From NCBI RefSeq assembly GCF_003259745.1, contig NZ_QLMC01000007.1, positions 124,001-188,000 on the forward strand: a stretch of DNA of 64,000 nt. The letters are read 5' to 3'. Below are positions 16,586 through 26,900 of this stretch, piece by piece. This DNA is from Larkinella arboricola. Lineage in GTDB: Bacteria; Bacteroidota; Bacteroidia; Cytophagales; Spirosomataceae. Both the position numbers and the translations under genes were made by a program. The notes under the pieces were generated by a model that was given only the letters and a program-made list of their open reading frames with translations, was not told the DNA's origin and did not search any database. Positions within the stretch are counted from its first letter, which is position 1, and the number at the start of each line of letters is the position of its first letter.

Positions 16586-17689
16586 ATGTCTTTCGAAATT
16601 ACTACTTCTGCCCCTGGCCGTATCTGCCTGTTTGGCGAACATCAGGACTATCTAGGACTGCCGGTCATTGCGGCTGCCATTTCCCGGCGGGTGCAGGTGA
16701 CCGGACGTTTGCGGTCGGACCGTCAGGTGATTATCCATATGCCCGATATCAATGGCCGCGAACAGTTTGAATTAGCGCCAGTCATTCCGTACCAGCATTC
16801 CCGCGATTACTTCAAAAGTGCCCTGAACCTGCTGACCCGCAACGGTTTGTCGTTTCCCAACGGTATGGAGGTAACCATTCACGGAACAATTCCTATCAAC
16901 TCCGGAACGTCGAGTTCGTCGGCGCTGCTGGTGGCCTGGATCAACTGGTTACTGAATAGCCAAAATTCGCAAAACGGGGTGACGCAGTCGGAAATCGGGG
17001 AACTGGCCTACCGGGCCGAAGTGCTGGAATTTGGCGAACCGGGCGGTATGATGGACCATTTTGCCACCGCCGTGGGCGAAGTGATGTACCTGGAATCGCA
17101 GCCGATGATCAAACTGGAAACCTTTCGACCCCATCTGGGAACGTTTGTGCTGGGCGATTCGCTCGAACCGAAAGATACCATCGGCATTCTGAAACACGTC
17201 AAATACGGGATGCTGGAAGCCATCCGGAAAATCAAGCTGCACGACGCCGGCTTTTCGCTTCATACCGTGCCGCAGGAAGCCGCCCGGCAGTACACCGGCT
17301 TGCTGAACGATGCGGAATTTAGCCTGCTGAAAAGCAATCTGTCCGACCGGGATGTATTACGCGAGGCTCTCCAGATGTTCCGGACGGCCACCATCAACCA
17401 CCGGCGGCTGGGCCAACTGCTCACCATTCATCAGGCCAATCTGCGCGATCATAAGCGGGTTTCGACGCCCAAAATCAACCGGATGATCGACGAAGCGCTG
17501 AAAGCCGGAGCCTACGGGGCCAAAATCAACGGTTCCGGGGGCGGGGGCTGCATGTTTGCCTACGCACCCGAAAATCCCGAAGCCGTAGCCGAAGCCATTG
17601 AGCGAGCCGGTGGAAAACCGTACATCATTCAGGTAGATACCGGTACCCAGGCAACCGTGAATTCAAAACCCATATCCGTAAACGTATGA
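16586..17689 (+). CDS. GHMP-family sugar kinase, galactokinase-like
   Basis: A 367-residue cytoplasmic kinase. GEHQDYLG (17-24) is a variant of the galactokinase signature GEHTDY; the ATP-binding motif PINSGTSSSSA is at about 103-113, Asp157 in EPGGMMDHF fits the catalytic base, and NGSGGGGCMF is the C-terminal GHMP motif. It probably phosphorylates C1 of a sugar. Its stop overlaps the start of the nucleotidyltransferase by 4 bp, so the pair may form an NDP-sugar by salvage. A LacI double operator lies upstream. The sugar is unknown. Confidence 0.85.
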   Translation: MSFEITTSAPGRICLFGEHQDYLGLPVIAAAISRRVQVTGRLRSDRQVIIHMPDINGREQFELAPVIPYQHSRDYFKSALNLLTRNGLSFPNGMEVTIHGTIPINSGTSSSSALLVAWINWLLNSQNSQNGVTQSEIGELAYRAEVLEFGEPGGMMDHFATAVGEVMYLESQPMIKLETFRPHLGTFVLGDSLEPKDTIGILKHVKYGMLEAIRKIKLHDAGFSLHTVPQEAARQYTGLLNDAEFSLLKSNLSDRDVLREALQMFRTATINHRRLGQLLTIHQANLRDHKRVSTPKINRMIDEALKAGAYGAKINGSGGGGCMFAYAPENPEAVAEAIERAGGKPYIIQVDTGTQATVNSKPISVNV

Positions 17690-18537
17690 AAAAGAGATTG
17701 TTAATTCTGGCGGGTGGCATGTCGTCCCGTATGAAAAAAGCCGCTGAAGACCTGGCGATTGACGATAAGCTGGTGGAACAGGCCAATACGCTCACCAAAG
17801 GCATGATCAGCGTGGGACGCGAAGGCAAATCCCTGCTCGACTACCAGATTATCAACGCGCAGGAAGCCGGTATGGAAGAGGTGATGTTGCTGCTGCACCC
17901 GGAGGATGCGGTGACGCAGTCGTACTACGAAAACCGGCAGGCGCAGGGGGATTTGGGCACGCTGACGGTTTTGTTTGCCCGGCAGCGCATTGCCCCCGAC
18001 CGGACGCGCCCGGCAGGAACCTCCGACGCGGTCTTGCAGTCGCTGCAACAGCATCCCGACTGGCAGCAGGGGCGGTTTATCGTCTGCAACAGCGATAATC
18101 TCTACTCCGTCAAGGCGTTGATCCTGCTCTGGCATTGTGATTACCCCAACGCCCTGATCAGCTACGACCGCGATGCGCTGGGCTTCCCGGAAGAACGCAT
18201 CAAAGCCTTTGCCCTGATGAAAACCGATCCGTCCGGGTATCTACTCGACATCATTGAAAAGCCGTCGGAGGAGCAGGCGGCCGCGCTGCTGCAAACGCAG
18301 GGGCGTCTGGGCGTGAGCATGAATTGCTTCGTTTTTGAGGCCGCCCAGTTGATTCCGTACCTGGAGAAAACGCCTTTCCATCCCGTTCGGAACGAAAAAG
18401 AATTACCCACCACCGTCAGCCTGTTGGCGCAGGAACAACCCGGAAGTGTTGGGACCGTACCGTTGGCGGAGGTGGTCCCTGATCTGACCAGTAAACACGA
18501 TATTGTCATTGTACAGGCTTATTTGGCCAACTTTTAA
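17686..18537 (+). CDS. Sugar nucleotidyltransferase-like protein
   Basis: A 283-residue protein with the nucleotidyltransferase fold. ILAGGMSSRM (7-16) is the NTP-binding loop, but about 20 extra residues separate it from the usual lysine region (TKGMISVGREGKSLLDYQ). The motif VCNSDNLYS resembles the metal-binding Asp motif, and DIIEKPSEE is a typical signature. It overlaps the kinase gene by 4 bp (ATGA), implying translational coupling. The likely role is transfer of a nucleotide to the sugar phosphate made by the kinase. Confidence 0.8.
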   Translation: MKKRLLILAGGMSSRMKKAAEDLAIDDKLVEQANTLTKGMISVGREGKSLLDYQIINAQEAGMEEVMLLLHPEDAVTQSYYENRQAQGDLGTLTVLFARQRIAPDRTRPAGTSDAVLQSLQQHPDWQQGRFIVCNSDNLYSVKALILLWHCDYPNALISYDRDALGFPEERIKAFALMKTDPSGYLLDIIEKPSEEQAAALLQTQGRLGVSMNCFVFEAAQLIPYLEKTPFHPVRNEKELPTTVSLLAQEQPGSVGTVPLAEVVPDLTSKHDIVIVQAYLANF

Positions 18538-18538
18538 A

Positions 18539-18638
18539 TAAAGAGTGAAAGGGCGAACGAGTGAAAGAGCGAAGGTGGCTCCGCTGCTTATCTCACTCAT
18601 TCACTCTCTCCATTCACCCTTTCGCTCTTTCACTCTTT
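18539..18638. repeat. Hairpin built from 8-bp repeats, copy 1
   Basis: The left arm is phased octamers (AAAGAGTG, AAAGGGCG, AACGAGTG, AAAGAGCG) and the right arm complementary octamers (TTCACTC-like). It begins 2 bp after the nucleotidyltransferase stop. Positions 18539-18587 match 20620-20668 in inverted orientation over 49 bp without mismatch. Confidence 0.7.
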
Positions 18639-18649
18639 GACTTTTTCCT

Positions 18650-20584
18650 ATGATCTCTGAATTCACGCAACAGGCTGGGCAGCGGCCCGAAATCCTGTCG
18701 TTCGAGAAGGTTCCGACGGCCATTTACGGTTCGGCGGATGCGGCTTCCCGGGCGGTAGCGGAAGAAATGGCCCGGATTATCCGCCAGAAACAAAGCGAAG
18801 GTCGCCCGGCAGTGCTGGGGCTGGCGACGGGTTCATCCCCCAAGAAAGTGTATGCCGAACTGATCCGGATGCACCGGCAGGAGGGACTTAGTTTTCGGAA
18901 CGTCATCACGTTTAACCTCGACGAATACCATTCGCTGGGGCCGGATGCATTGCAGAGCTACCACCGGTTTATGCGGGAGCAACTGTTCGATCACATCGAC
19001 ATCGACCCGGCCAAGTGCCACATTCCCGACGGAACGCTGCCGTTTCAGGAAGTTCACCACTTTTGCCAGCAGTACGAACAGCACATCAACGATCTGGGCG
19101 GGCTGGATTTTCAGTTGTTAGGCATTGGCCGAAACGGGCACATCGGTTTTAACGAACCCGGGTCGCACGTCAATTCCCGCACCCGACTGATTACGCTGGA
19201 CCAGACCACCCGCAACGATGCCGCTACCGAATTTGGCGGCTTGGCAAATGTACCGCGCAAAGCCATCACCTTGGGTGTCAGGGTAATCATGCAGGCAAAA
19301 CGGGTGGTGTTGCTGGCCTGGGGAGAACACAAAGCCGCCATCGTGAAGCAGGCCGTCGAAGGTCCGGTGACCGAAACGCTTCCGGCGTCGTATTTGCAGG
19401 GGCATCCCAACGTGCAGTTTGTCCTGGACGAATCCTGTGCCGCCAGCCTGACCCGGCAAAAAACGCCGTGGCTGGTTGATGCCGTCGAGTGGACACCCCA
19501 GATGACCAAAAAAGCCGTGACCTACCTGGCGCTGACGCTCGACAAACCCATTCTGAAACTGACCAGTCAGGACTATAATGAGCACGGGTTGAGCGATTTG
19601 CTGGCCCTGCACGGTCAGGCTTACGACATCAACATCACGGTTTTCAACAGCCTGCAACAAACCATCACCGGCTGGCCGGGCGGCAAGCCCCATGCCGACG
19701 ATACAAACCGGCCCGAACGAGCCAACCCCGCCCGCAAACGCGTCCTGATTTTCAGCCCGCACCCCGACGATGACATCATTTCGATGGGCGGCACGTTTCA
19801 GCGGCTGGTCGATCAGGGGCATGAGGTTCACGTGGCTTACCAGACGTCCGGCAACATCGCCGTGGCCGACGACGAAGCTCACCGATTCATCGAATTTGTG
19901 GCCGATTTCAACCGCGAGTTCGGTATTGAGTCCGAGGAAGTAGCTGATATTCTGCTGTATTCACACCATTTTCTGAAAAACAAAAAGGCTTCCGAGAAGG
20001 ATTCTGATTTTGTCCGGCGCGTCAAAGGGCTGATTCGGCGGGGTGAAGCCAAAGCCACCTGCCGGTTTGTGGGTATTCCGCCGGAGCAGGTTCATTTTCT
20101 GAATATGCCGTTCTACGAAACGGGTCTGGTGCAGAAGAAACCGCTGGCCGAAGCCGACTACCGGATTGTGGCCGGAATCATTGACAACGTGCAGCCGCAC
20201 CAGATTTACGCGGCTGGCGATCTGGCCGATCCGCACGGAACGCACAAGGTTTGTCTGGATGCCGTGTTCGAAGCCGTTCGCCGGTTGAAAGACGAGCCGT
20301 TTATGCAGCAGTGCTGGGTCTGGCTTTACAAAGGGGCCTGGGACGAGTGGGACATTGACCTGATCGAGATGGCCGTTCCGATGTCGCCGGATCAGGTGAT
20401 GCGCAAACGGTTCGGGATTTTCAAACACCAGTCACAAAAGGACGGGGTGGTGTTCCAGGGCAGCGATTCGCGGGAGTTCTGGCAACGCGCCGAGGACCGC
20501 AACCGTACCACGGCAGGTCTTTACAACCAGTTGGGGCTGGCCGAATACGAAGCCATGGAAGCCTTCGTTCGCTGGCGATTCTAA
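18650..20584 (+). CDS. nagB: Glucosamine-6-phosphate deaminase fused to a PIG-L/LmbE domain
   Basis: A 644-residue fusion. The N-terminal half (about 20-290) is NagB: LATGSSP near 58-64, NLDEYHSL (89-96) and GIGRNGHIGFNEPGSH (158-173) hold the active-site residues for converting glucosamine-6-phosphate to fructose-6-phosphate and ammonia. The C-terminal half (from about 362) is a PIG-L-type deacetylase, with SPHPDDDIISMGG (369-381) and ADPHGTH as its zinc motifs. This fusion is known in Bacteroidota. It could remove acyl groups and then deaminate an amino sugar. Repeat hairpins flank it on both sides. Confidence 0.93.
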   Translation: MISEFTQQAGQRPEILSFEKVPTAIYGSADAASRAVAEEMARIIRQKQSEGRPAVLGLATGSSPKKVYAELIRMHRQEGLSFRNVITFNLDEYHSLGPDALQSYHRFMREQLFDHIDIDPAKCHIPDGTLPFQEVHHFCQQYEQHINDLGGLDFQLLGIGRNGHIGFNEPGSHVNSRTRLITLDQTTRNDAATEFGGLANVPRKAITLGVRVIMQAKRVVLLAWGEHKAAIVKQAVEGPVTETLPASYLQGHPNVQFVLDESCAASLTRQKTPWLVDAVEWTPQMTKKAVTYLALTLDKPILKLTSQDYNEHGLSDLLALHGQAYDINITVFNSLQQTITGWPGGKPHADDTNRPERANPARKRVLIFSPHPDDDIISMGGTFQRLVDQGHEVHVAYQTSGNIAVADDEAHRFIEFVADFNREFGIESEEVADILLYSHHFLKNKKASEKDSDFVRRVKGLIRRGEAKATCRFVGIPPEQVHFLNMPFYETGLVQKKPLAEADYRIVAGIIDNVQPHQIYAAGDLADPHGTHKVCLDAVFEAVRRLKDEPFMQQCWVWLYKGAWDEWDIDLIEMAVPMSPDQVMRKRFGIFKHQSQKDGVVFQGSDSREFWQRAEDRNRTTAGLYNQLGLAEYEAMEAFVRWRF

Positions 20585-20668
20585 AGAGTGAAAGGGTGGG
20601 AGAGTGAAGCGGGAAATAGGCAGCGGAGCCACCTTCGCTCTTTCACTCGTTCGCCCTTTCACTCTTTA
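20584..20668. repeat. Hairpin built from 8-bp repeats, inverted copy 2
   Basis: It fills the whole gap between the convergent NagB-LmbE and second LacI genes and touches both stop codons (20582-20584 and 20666-20668). 20620-20668 is the exact inverted match of 18539-18587. It probably ends transcription from both sides. Confidence 0.7.
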
Positions 20669-21730
20669 ATTCACCTCCTGACTCGTTATATAGGAGTTCA
20701 GATTTTCGCGGGTGACGATGCTGAGCGGAAGGTATTGCAGGGTGGGAATTGGTTTCTGAAAAACCAGATGATCGGTCAGGTACGAAATACCCAGAAAACC
20801 CTGGCGGTCGGAATTCTGGTTGATCAGCAGATTGATGGTGCCGTTGCGCAGGTGCGTTAGATTTTCGTCAATCAGGTCGTATCCAATCAGGCGGATGTCG
20901 GTTTTGCCCAGTTCCTCCAGCGACCGGGCGATTTCGTAGGCTTTGGACGTGGTGACATAAATCCCTTTTGTATGCGGATGCGTTTCCAGCGCCTGTGCCA
21001 GTGACGCTTTAAAACCTGAACGGCTTGGGCTTTCCAACTGAACGGTATTGACCTCGAAATGACTGGAACCCTTTTCGCGCACAAATTCCCGGAAACCGGT
21101 TTCTTTTGCCCCGATATGGGCCGAGTTCTGCACCTGTTCGCCGATGTGCGTAACCAGAATGGTACCCGGCGCAGCGATCATGGTCATCAGTTCGGCCGCC
21201 AGTCGACCGCTTTGGTGCAGATCCTGACCGATAAACGCCAGCGGTGCCAGTTCATGAATATACGTATTGAAGCACACGAGCGGAATTTGCTGCTCCCGGC
21301 AAATTCCGGCAAAGTCCAGGGCCTCCTGCCGCAACGTGGGGGCCAGCAGAATACCGTCCGGGCCGGATTCGAGTGCGTCGTGGGCCTGCTGCCGGAACGA
21401 ATCGCCCGAATACGGGTCGAAAAAGTGGTACGAAATCGTTATTCCGAACTGGCTATGTTCCGAATGCGCCTGCTGGATGCCCTGAATGGAACTGCGCCAG
21501 AAAGGATCTAATTCGGCATCCGGTAACAGAGCGGCTACGCGGTAGTTTCTGGAAGAACTCAGGGTACGAGCAATCAGATTCGGTTTGTAATTGATCTGCT
21601 CGAGCACGTCCATTACTTTTTTCTGCGCATCCGCCGACACCCGGCCCCGGTTATGAATGACCCGGTCGACGGTTCCCATCGAGACATTTGCCATGGCTGC
21701 GATGTCTTTCATTCGGACAATTTTACTCAT
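20666..21730 (-). CDS. LacI family transcriptional regulator (second)
   Basis: A 354-residue regulator. The helix-turn-helix at about 5-60 reads VRMKDIAAMANVSMGTVDRV then VMDVLEQINYKPNLIARTLS, and the ligand domain is of the sugar-binding Peripla_BP_4 type (LAFIGQDLHQSGRLAAELM, GIYVTTSKAYEIA). Upstream, a -7 box TAAATTTG (21834-21841) adjoins a perfect 13-bp inverted repeat (21847-21879), so it very likely controls itself. It probably also controls the divergent DUF4091-SusCD operon. The effector is unknown. Confidence 0.92.
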   Translation of the reverse strand: MSKIVRMKDIAAMANVSMGTVDRVIHNRGRVSADAQKKVMDVLEQINYKPNLIARTLSSSRNYRVAALLPDAELDPFWRSSIQGIQQAHSEHSQFGITISYHFFDPYSGDSFRQQAHDALESGPDGILLAPTLRQEALDFAGICREQQIPLVCFNTYIHELAPLAFIGQDLHQSGRLAAELMTMIAAPGTILVTHIGEQVQNSAHIGAKETGFREFVREKGSSHFEVNTVQLESPSRSGFKASLAQALETHPHTKGIYVTTSKAYEIARSLEELGKTDIRLIGYDLIDENLTHLRNGTINLLINQNSDRQGFLGISYLTDHLVFQKPIPTLQYLPLSIVTRENLNSYITSQEVN

Positions 21731-21833
21731 TTCGTTCTCCTCTGATTTAACAAATGTACAATCCAGAATCCTTTTTATTGAAGGTGCTGATATGGTGAGA
21801 AAGAGAAAAGTATTGGTAAACTAATTAAGAAGC

Positions 21834-21879
21834 CAAATTTATTTGTGTTTACGTACACATTCACATTGTGTACGTAAAC
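21834..21879. promoter_or_regulatory. Promoter and double operator of the second LacI gene
   Basis: The minus-strand -7 box TAAATTTG (21834-21841) is a perfect consensus. Five bp upstream, GTTTACGTACACA (21847-21859) and its exact reverse complement (21867-21879) lie 7 bp apart; each arm holds a TACGTA-type core and the cores are 21 bp apart. The -33 position falls between the arms. In the 403-bp gap 21731-22133 nothing else is clear. Confidence 0.75.
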
Positions 21880-22133
21880 ATTTTTATAGAAAGGCTTGCT
21901 TTCTATTTGCTCAGGGGTTTACTTTGATAAAGAAAATCGGATGATTGCAGAATGGCCGGATTGCGGTAAAAATTGCATTCGATGATTGATCGTCCATCAG
22001 GGAATTTTCAGCATTCAATGAAGCCGTCGGGTCAACCCGGACGTGGCTGGGGAATTTCCTGTATGGCTTTAGTGTCCTAAATACCAACAGGATGTGTACC
22101 GGCATCCTGACCTTAAACCATGACCTGTTTTTT

Positions 22134-23885
22134 ATGAAAAAATGGCTGACGCTTCTTTTTTTGTCGCCCATAGTCGGCTGTTGGGCTCAGTCGGTTGATC
22201 TGGGGCGGTATCAGGAGCTTCCCGACCCCAAACCCGTCAATTCGGCCAGTTGGACGGCCGTAAAAACCGGTCAGAACGTCAGCTTTGCAACGGCCGATGT
22301 CCGGTACGCCAAACACACCGCTCCCGATTCGAAAACGTTGCAAAAAAGTTGGAAAGCGCAGGCCTGGAAAGGTGAGAAAGTCCACACACAGGCCGTTATC
22401 TGGAGTGCTACACCGCTGTCGAATGTGGGTCTAAGCTGGTCCGATCTGAACGATGCGAAAGGTCATAAAATTCCTGCCGGAAGCGTGTCCGCCGGTTTTG
22501 TCCGGTATGTCATGACCGATGGCCTGTCGCCCACTGGCGACGGTTGCGACGAACGCCCGCCCGGCAAATACGATTCGTCGCTGGTGGCCGACCCCATTGA
22601 TCTGGTGAAGGTGCTGGACGTACCGAAGCACACGACGCAACCCGTCTGGCTCAGTGTATCGGTGCCGCCAACCACGCCCGCCGGGCTGTACACCGGGACC
22701 TTATCCGTGGCTAGCTCGGGGGCTAAACCAACCGTTCTAACCTATTCCATCGACGTACAAAACCGCTCGTTGCCTGCGCCGAAAGACTGGAAGTTTCATC
22801 TGGATTTGTGGCAAAATCCGTATTCCGTAGCACGCGTTCATAGTGTAAAAGTCTGGTCGAAAGAACATTGGGATCTGATGCGGCCGTACATGAAAATGCT
22901 GGCCGATGCGGGGCAGAAGTCGATTACGGCCACGATTATCAACGACCCTTGGCGCAGTCAGACCGAAGACGTGTACGGTTCGATGGTGCAGTGGACCAAA
23001 AAGAAAGACGGAACCTGGGCGTACGATTACACCATTTTCGACCAGTGGGTGACGTACATGATGGAACTGGGGGTTGACCGGTTTATCAACTGCTACAGCA
23101 TGATTCCGTGGAATCTGAAATTCAGTTACTACGACGAAGCCGCCCGAAAAGACACGTTTATCGTTGCCAAAACCGGTACGCCGGAATACGAGGCCCACTG
23201 GCGGCCCATGCTCACCGACTTTGCCAGACACCTGAAAGCGAAAGGCTGGTTTGAAAAAACGACCATTGCGATGGACGAGCGGCCGATGGCAGCCATGCAG
23301 CAGGCGCTGGCCCTGATCAAAAGCGTGGACAAGGATTTCCGGTTGTCGCTGGCGGGGCTGTACCACCCCGAACTGGAGCAGGACCTGATCGACTACTGCG
23401 TGGCGACGAATCAGACGGTAGACAAAGCCACGATGCAGCGCCGACGGCAGGCCGGTTTTAACACCACTTACTACACCTGCTGCACCGAACGGTATCCGAA
23501 CACCTTCACGTTTTCGCCCCCGGCCGAAGCTGCCTGGATTAGCTGGCATGCCGCCAGCAAGGGCTACGACGGGTATCTGCGCTGGGCGTACAACTGCTGG
23601 GTGAAAGACCCCCTGCGTGACTCACGGTTTCGGACCTGGCCCGCCGGAGATACGTACATCGTGTATCCGGGTCCGCGCACATCAATCCGGTTTGAGCGGC
23701 TGATCGAAGGCATTCAGGATTACGAGAAAATCCGGATTCTGAAAGACGAGTTTCGGGCGAAGGGGCAAACCGACAAGGCGCAGCAGTTGGAAAAGGCTCT
23801 GAACACGTTTGAGGTTTCGGCGCTGGCCAACACCCCGGCGGCAACCCACCTGCAACCGGCCAAAGCACTGCTCAACTCTTTTTAA
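22134..23885 (+). CDS. DUF4091 glycoside-hydrolase-like protein, exported
   Basis: A 583-residue protein with a signal peptide (MKKWLTLLFLSPIVGCWAQ). The C-terminal part is the DUF4091 domain: IVYPGPRTSIRFERLIEGIQ followed by DYEKIRIL is its signature, and ERPMAAMQQAL and YLRWAYNCWVKDP are typical of the associated TIM-barrel region. Family members are linked to glycan breakdown; catalytic activity is inferred. ATG 22134 fits the signal peptide better than an upstream start at 22092. It is the first gene of the SusCD operon, 109 bp before susC. Confidence 0.85.
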   Translation: MKKWLTLLFLSPIVGCWAQSVDLGRYQELPDPKPVNSASWTAVKTGQNVSFATADVRYAKHTAPDSKTLQKSWKAQAWKGEKVHTQAVIWSATPLSNVGLSWSDLNDAKGHKIPAGSVSAGFVRYVMTDGLSPTGDGCDERPPGKYDSSLVADPIDLVKVLDVPKHTTQPVWLSVSVPPTTPAGLYTGTLSVASSGAKPTVLTYSIDVQNRSLPAPKDWKFHLDLWQNPYSVARVHSVKVWSKEHWDLMRPYMKMLADAGQKSITATIINDPWRSQTEDVYGSMVQWTKKKDGTWAYDYTIFDQWVTYMMELGVDRFINCYSMIPWNLKFSYYDEAARKDTFIVAKTGTPEYEAHWRPMLTDFARHLKAKGWFEKTTIAMDERPMAAMQQALALIKSVDKDFRLSLAGLYHPELEQDLIDYCVATNQTVDKATMQRRRQAGFNTTYYTCCTERYPNTFTFSPPAEAAWISWHAASKGYDGYLRWAYNCWVKDPLRDSRFRTWPAGDTYIVYPGPRTSIRFERLIEGIQDYEKIRILKDEFRAKGQTDKAQQLEKALNTFEVSALANTPAATHLQPAKALLNSF

Positions 23886-23915
23886 TACCATACGAACCAC
23901 CACTTTAATTCTTCT

Positions 23916-23937
23916 GATACGGGCCAAAACCCGTATT
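23916..23937 (+). promoter_or_regulatory. Intergenic hairpin before susC
   Basis: ATACGGG (23917-23923) pairs with CCCGTAT (23930-23936), with a flanking G-T pair. It has no T-run and may be an RNA-processing or stability element that sets expression of susC relative to the upstream gene. Confidence 0.4.
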
Positions 23938-23994
23938 CCGGGCCGCGCTTTTCCCAAGTATTTCTGATTCGAACATAAACAACTAAGTAACGGT

Positions 23995-26900
23995 ATGAGA
24001 ATGTTTACGCACAATTGGCCGCGGATGCTCTGCGTCCTGGTGCTGCTGGGGTGTAGTCCCCTGGTAAGCCTGGCCGCTTCGTCGCCCTCGGTTCGCAGGG
24101 CCGCTACCCAGGTGCTGGACTGGCAGATTACGGGGAAAGTAACCTCCGAAAAAGGCGAAACCCTGCCCGGTGTTACGATCATCCTGAAAGGCAGTTCACT
24201 AGGAACCTCGACGGATGCCAACGGCAATTATTTTCTGAAAGTGCCCGAAACCGCCGGTACGCTGGTGTTTTCGTCGGTCGGGACGGTGACCAAAGAAGTG
24301 GCCTTTACCGGCCCGGGCGTGGTCAATGTGGCCCTGAACGATGATGCCAAAGCCCTCGAGGAAGTGGTCGTGGTGGGGTACGGAACCGTCAAGAAAAGCT
24401 CCGTAACGGCGGCTGTCTCCAAAATTGAAAACAAGATTCTAAACGAAATCCCGGCGGGCCGGGCCGAAACGGCGCTGGTGGGTCGTCTGGCGGGGGTGAA
24501 CGTTTCGCAGACGCGCAGTTCGCCGGGGTCGGCCCCGCTGATCCGGATTCGCGGGTCGGGTTCCATTGATGCCGGAAACGAGCCGCTGGTGGTGATCGAC
24601 GGTTTTCCGGGCGGTAGTCTGGGCCAGATCAACATGAACGATGTCGAGTCGATTGAAGTCCTGAAAGATGCGTCATCGGCGGCCATCTACGGTTCGCGGG
24701 CTGCGGGCGGTGTGATTATCGTGACCACCAAACGGGGTAAAACCGGCAAACCGAAATTCAACTTCAACGCGTACTACGGTATGTCGAAAGCCCGGCTGCA
24801 CAACGACTGGCTGCCGGTAGATGACTATTACAACTATGCCGTGCGCTACCAGAACCGCGAATACGCCTGGATTGGGGGCGATACGTCCATTCCGGCCTGG
24901 GGCGACCCGCGTCGTCCGGGGCAGTATCAGGTGAGCGACACGGTTCGCCGGAGCGGCAACACGATCTGGCAGGATGCCGTTACGCAGGTCGCACCCATTC
25001 AGAGCTACAACCTCTCAGTCGGTGGGGGCACCGAAAACGTGAAATACTACGTCTCAGGTGTGGTGCTGAACGAGCAGGGAACCGTTAAGAATACCGACTA
25101 CAAGCAGTACAGTCTGCGGACCAATCTGGACGTGAAAATCAACCCGGTGGTCAGCCTGGGCTTCCTGTTTAACCCGAGTTATGCCACCCGCCGGAGCGCC
25201 CCGACGGACATGGTCAGTCTGGTGAAGTATCCGAACTTTGTCGGTATTCGGCGCCCCGACGGTACGTATCCGAAAGCGAGGGATTACTGGGGACAAAACG
25301 TAACATCGCAGGCGAATCCGATGGCCATTCTCGACGGTACGGTGATCAACGGTTATTCGCTGAACAACGTGGGCGAAGCCTTTATTGCGCTGGACCTGGT
25401 GGAAGGGCTGCGGCTGCGCTCATCGGTCGGAACCAACATTGCGTACAACACCAGCGAGCGGTTTCAGGCCAGTTTTGCCACCAACAACGGTATCAGCAGC
25501 GGTACGGCCAGCGATTCGCGGAGCATCAACCTGATCAACGAAAATACGCTGAATTACACTAAAACCTTCGGTACGAGTCACGATTTCAGTGCGTTGCTGG
25601 GGGCGTCTTACCAGCGCAATACCTCGCGCAACGCTTACATGGCCGCCGTATCCGGTTCGTTCAACAACGACATCATCCAGACGCTGAATAACGCCATCAT
25701 CGACCCGGCATCGACCGGAACTACCAAGTCGGAGTGGGGGCTGGTTTCGTACTTCAGCCGGATTAATTACGGGTATAAAGAAAAATACCTCCTGTCGGCG
25801 TCGATCCGGGCCGACGGCAGTTCGCGCTTCGGACCGGCCAACAAATGGGGCTACTTCCCCTCGGCATCGGTGGCCTGGCGCGTCTCTCAGGAAGAGTTCA
25901 TGAAAAACATTCCGGTGATCGACGAACTGAAGCTACGGGCCAGCTACGGCGCTACCGGAAACTTCAACATCGGCGATTTCGATTACCTGGGCCGTATCAG
26001 CAGCGTACTGTACGCGCCCGGTGGAGCTCTGACGAAAGGACAGGCACAAACCTCGTTTGGAAACAGCCGCCTGAGCTGGGAAAAAACGAACGGCTACGAT
26101 TTCGGTCTGGAACTGGGCATCCTGAAAAACCGCCTGAACATTACGGTAGATTACTACGACAAACGTACCACGGATCTGCTGTATAATGTCTCGATTCCGG
26201 GCATCACCGGCTTTACCAGTTCGATTTCCAACGTCGGCGACATCAGCAACAAAGGGATTGAGCTGGAAATCCAGTCGAAAAACCTGACCGGTGAGCTGAA
26301 ATGGCAGACCTCGTTTAACCTGGCCCGCAACCGCAACAAAGTGGTGGACCTGGGCGGGGTGCAGGAGCGGATCACGACGGATGCCTTCGGGATGAGCTGG
26401 ATTCTGCGCGTCGGGGAGCCGATGTTCTCGTACTACGGCTATCGGGCCATCGGGGTCCTGCAAAACGCCGAGCAGGTGAAAAATACGCCGGTGCTGGCGG
26501 GGTCGAAACCGGGTAACCCGATCTACGAAGACCTGAACAAAGATGGTAAAATCGACTCGCACGACAAGGTGATTCTGGGCAACTTCCAGCCGAAGCTGTT
26601 CCTGGGTATGGTCAACAATTTCGGCTGGAAAGCCTTCGACTTGAGCATCGCCATGCAGGCATCGCTGGGTGCCAAAATTTACAACTTCGAAAACCAGTAC
26701 TATCAGGGCAACGTTCTCGGAGCCATGCGCCGGTCGCTGGTCGAAAACCAGTGGTGGTCGGAGCAGGAGCCCGGCGACGGCAAAACGCCCGCCAGCGCCC
26801 TGAGCCAGTTGAATTTCCAGGGAGCGTCGGACGTGTACATCGAAGACGGTTCGTTTCTGGCCGTTCGGAACATCAACCTGGGCTATACGTTGCCGGGTAC

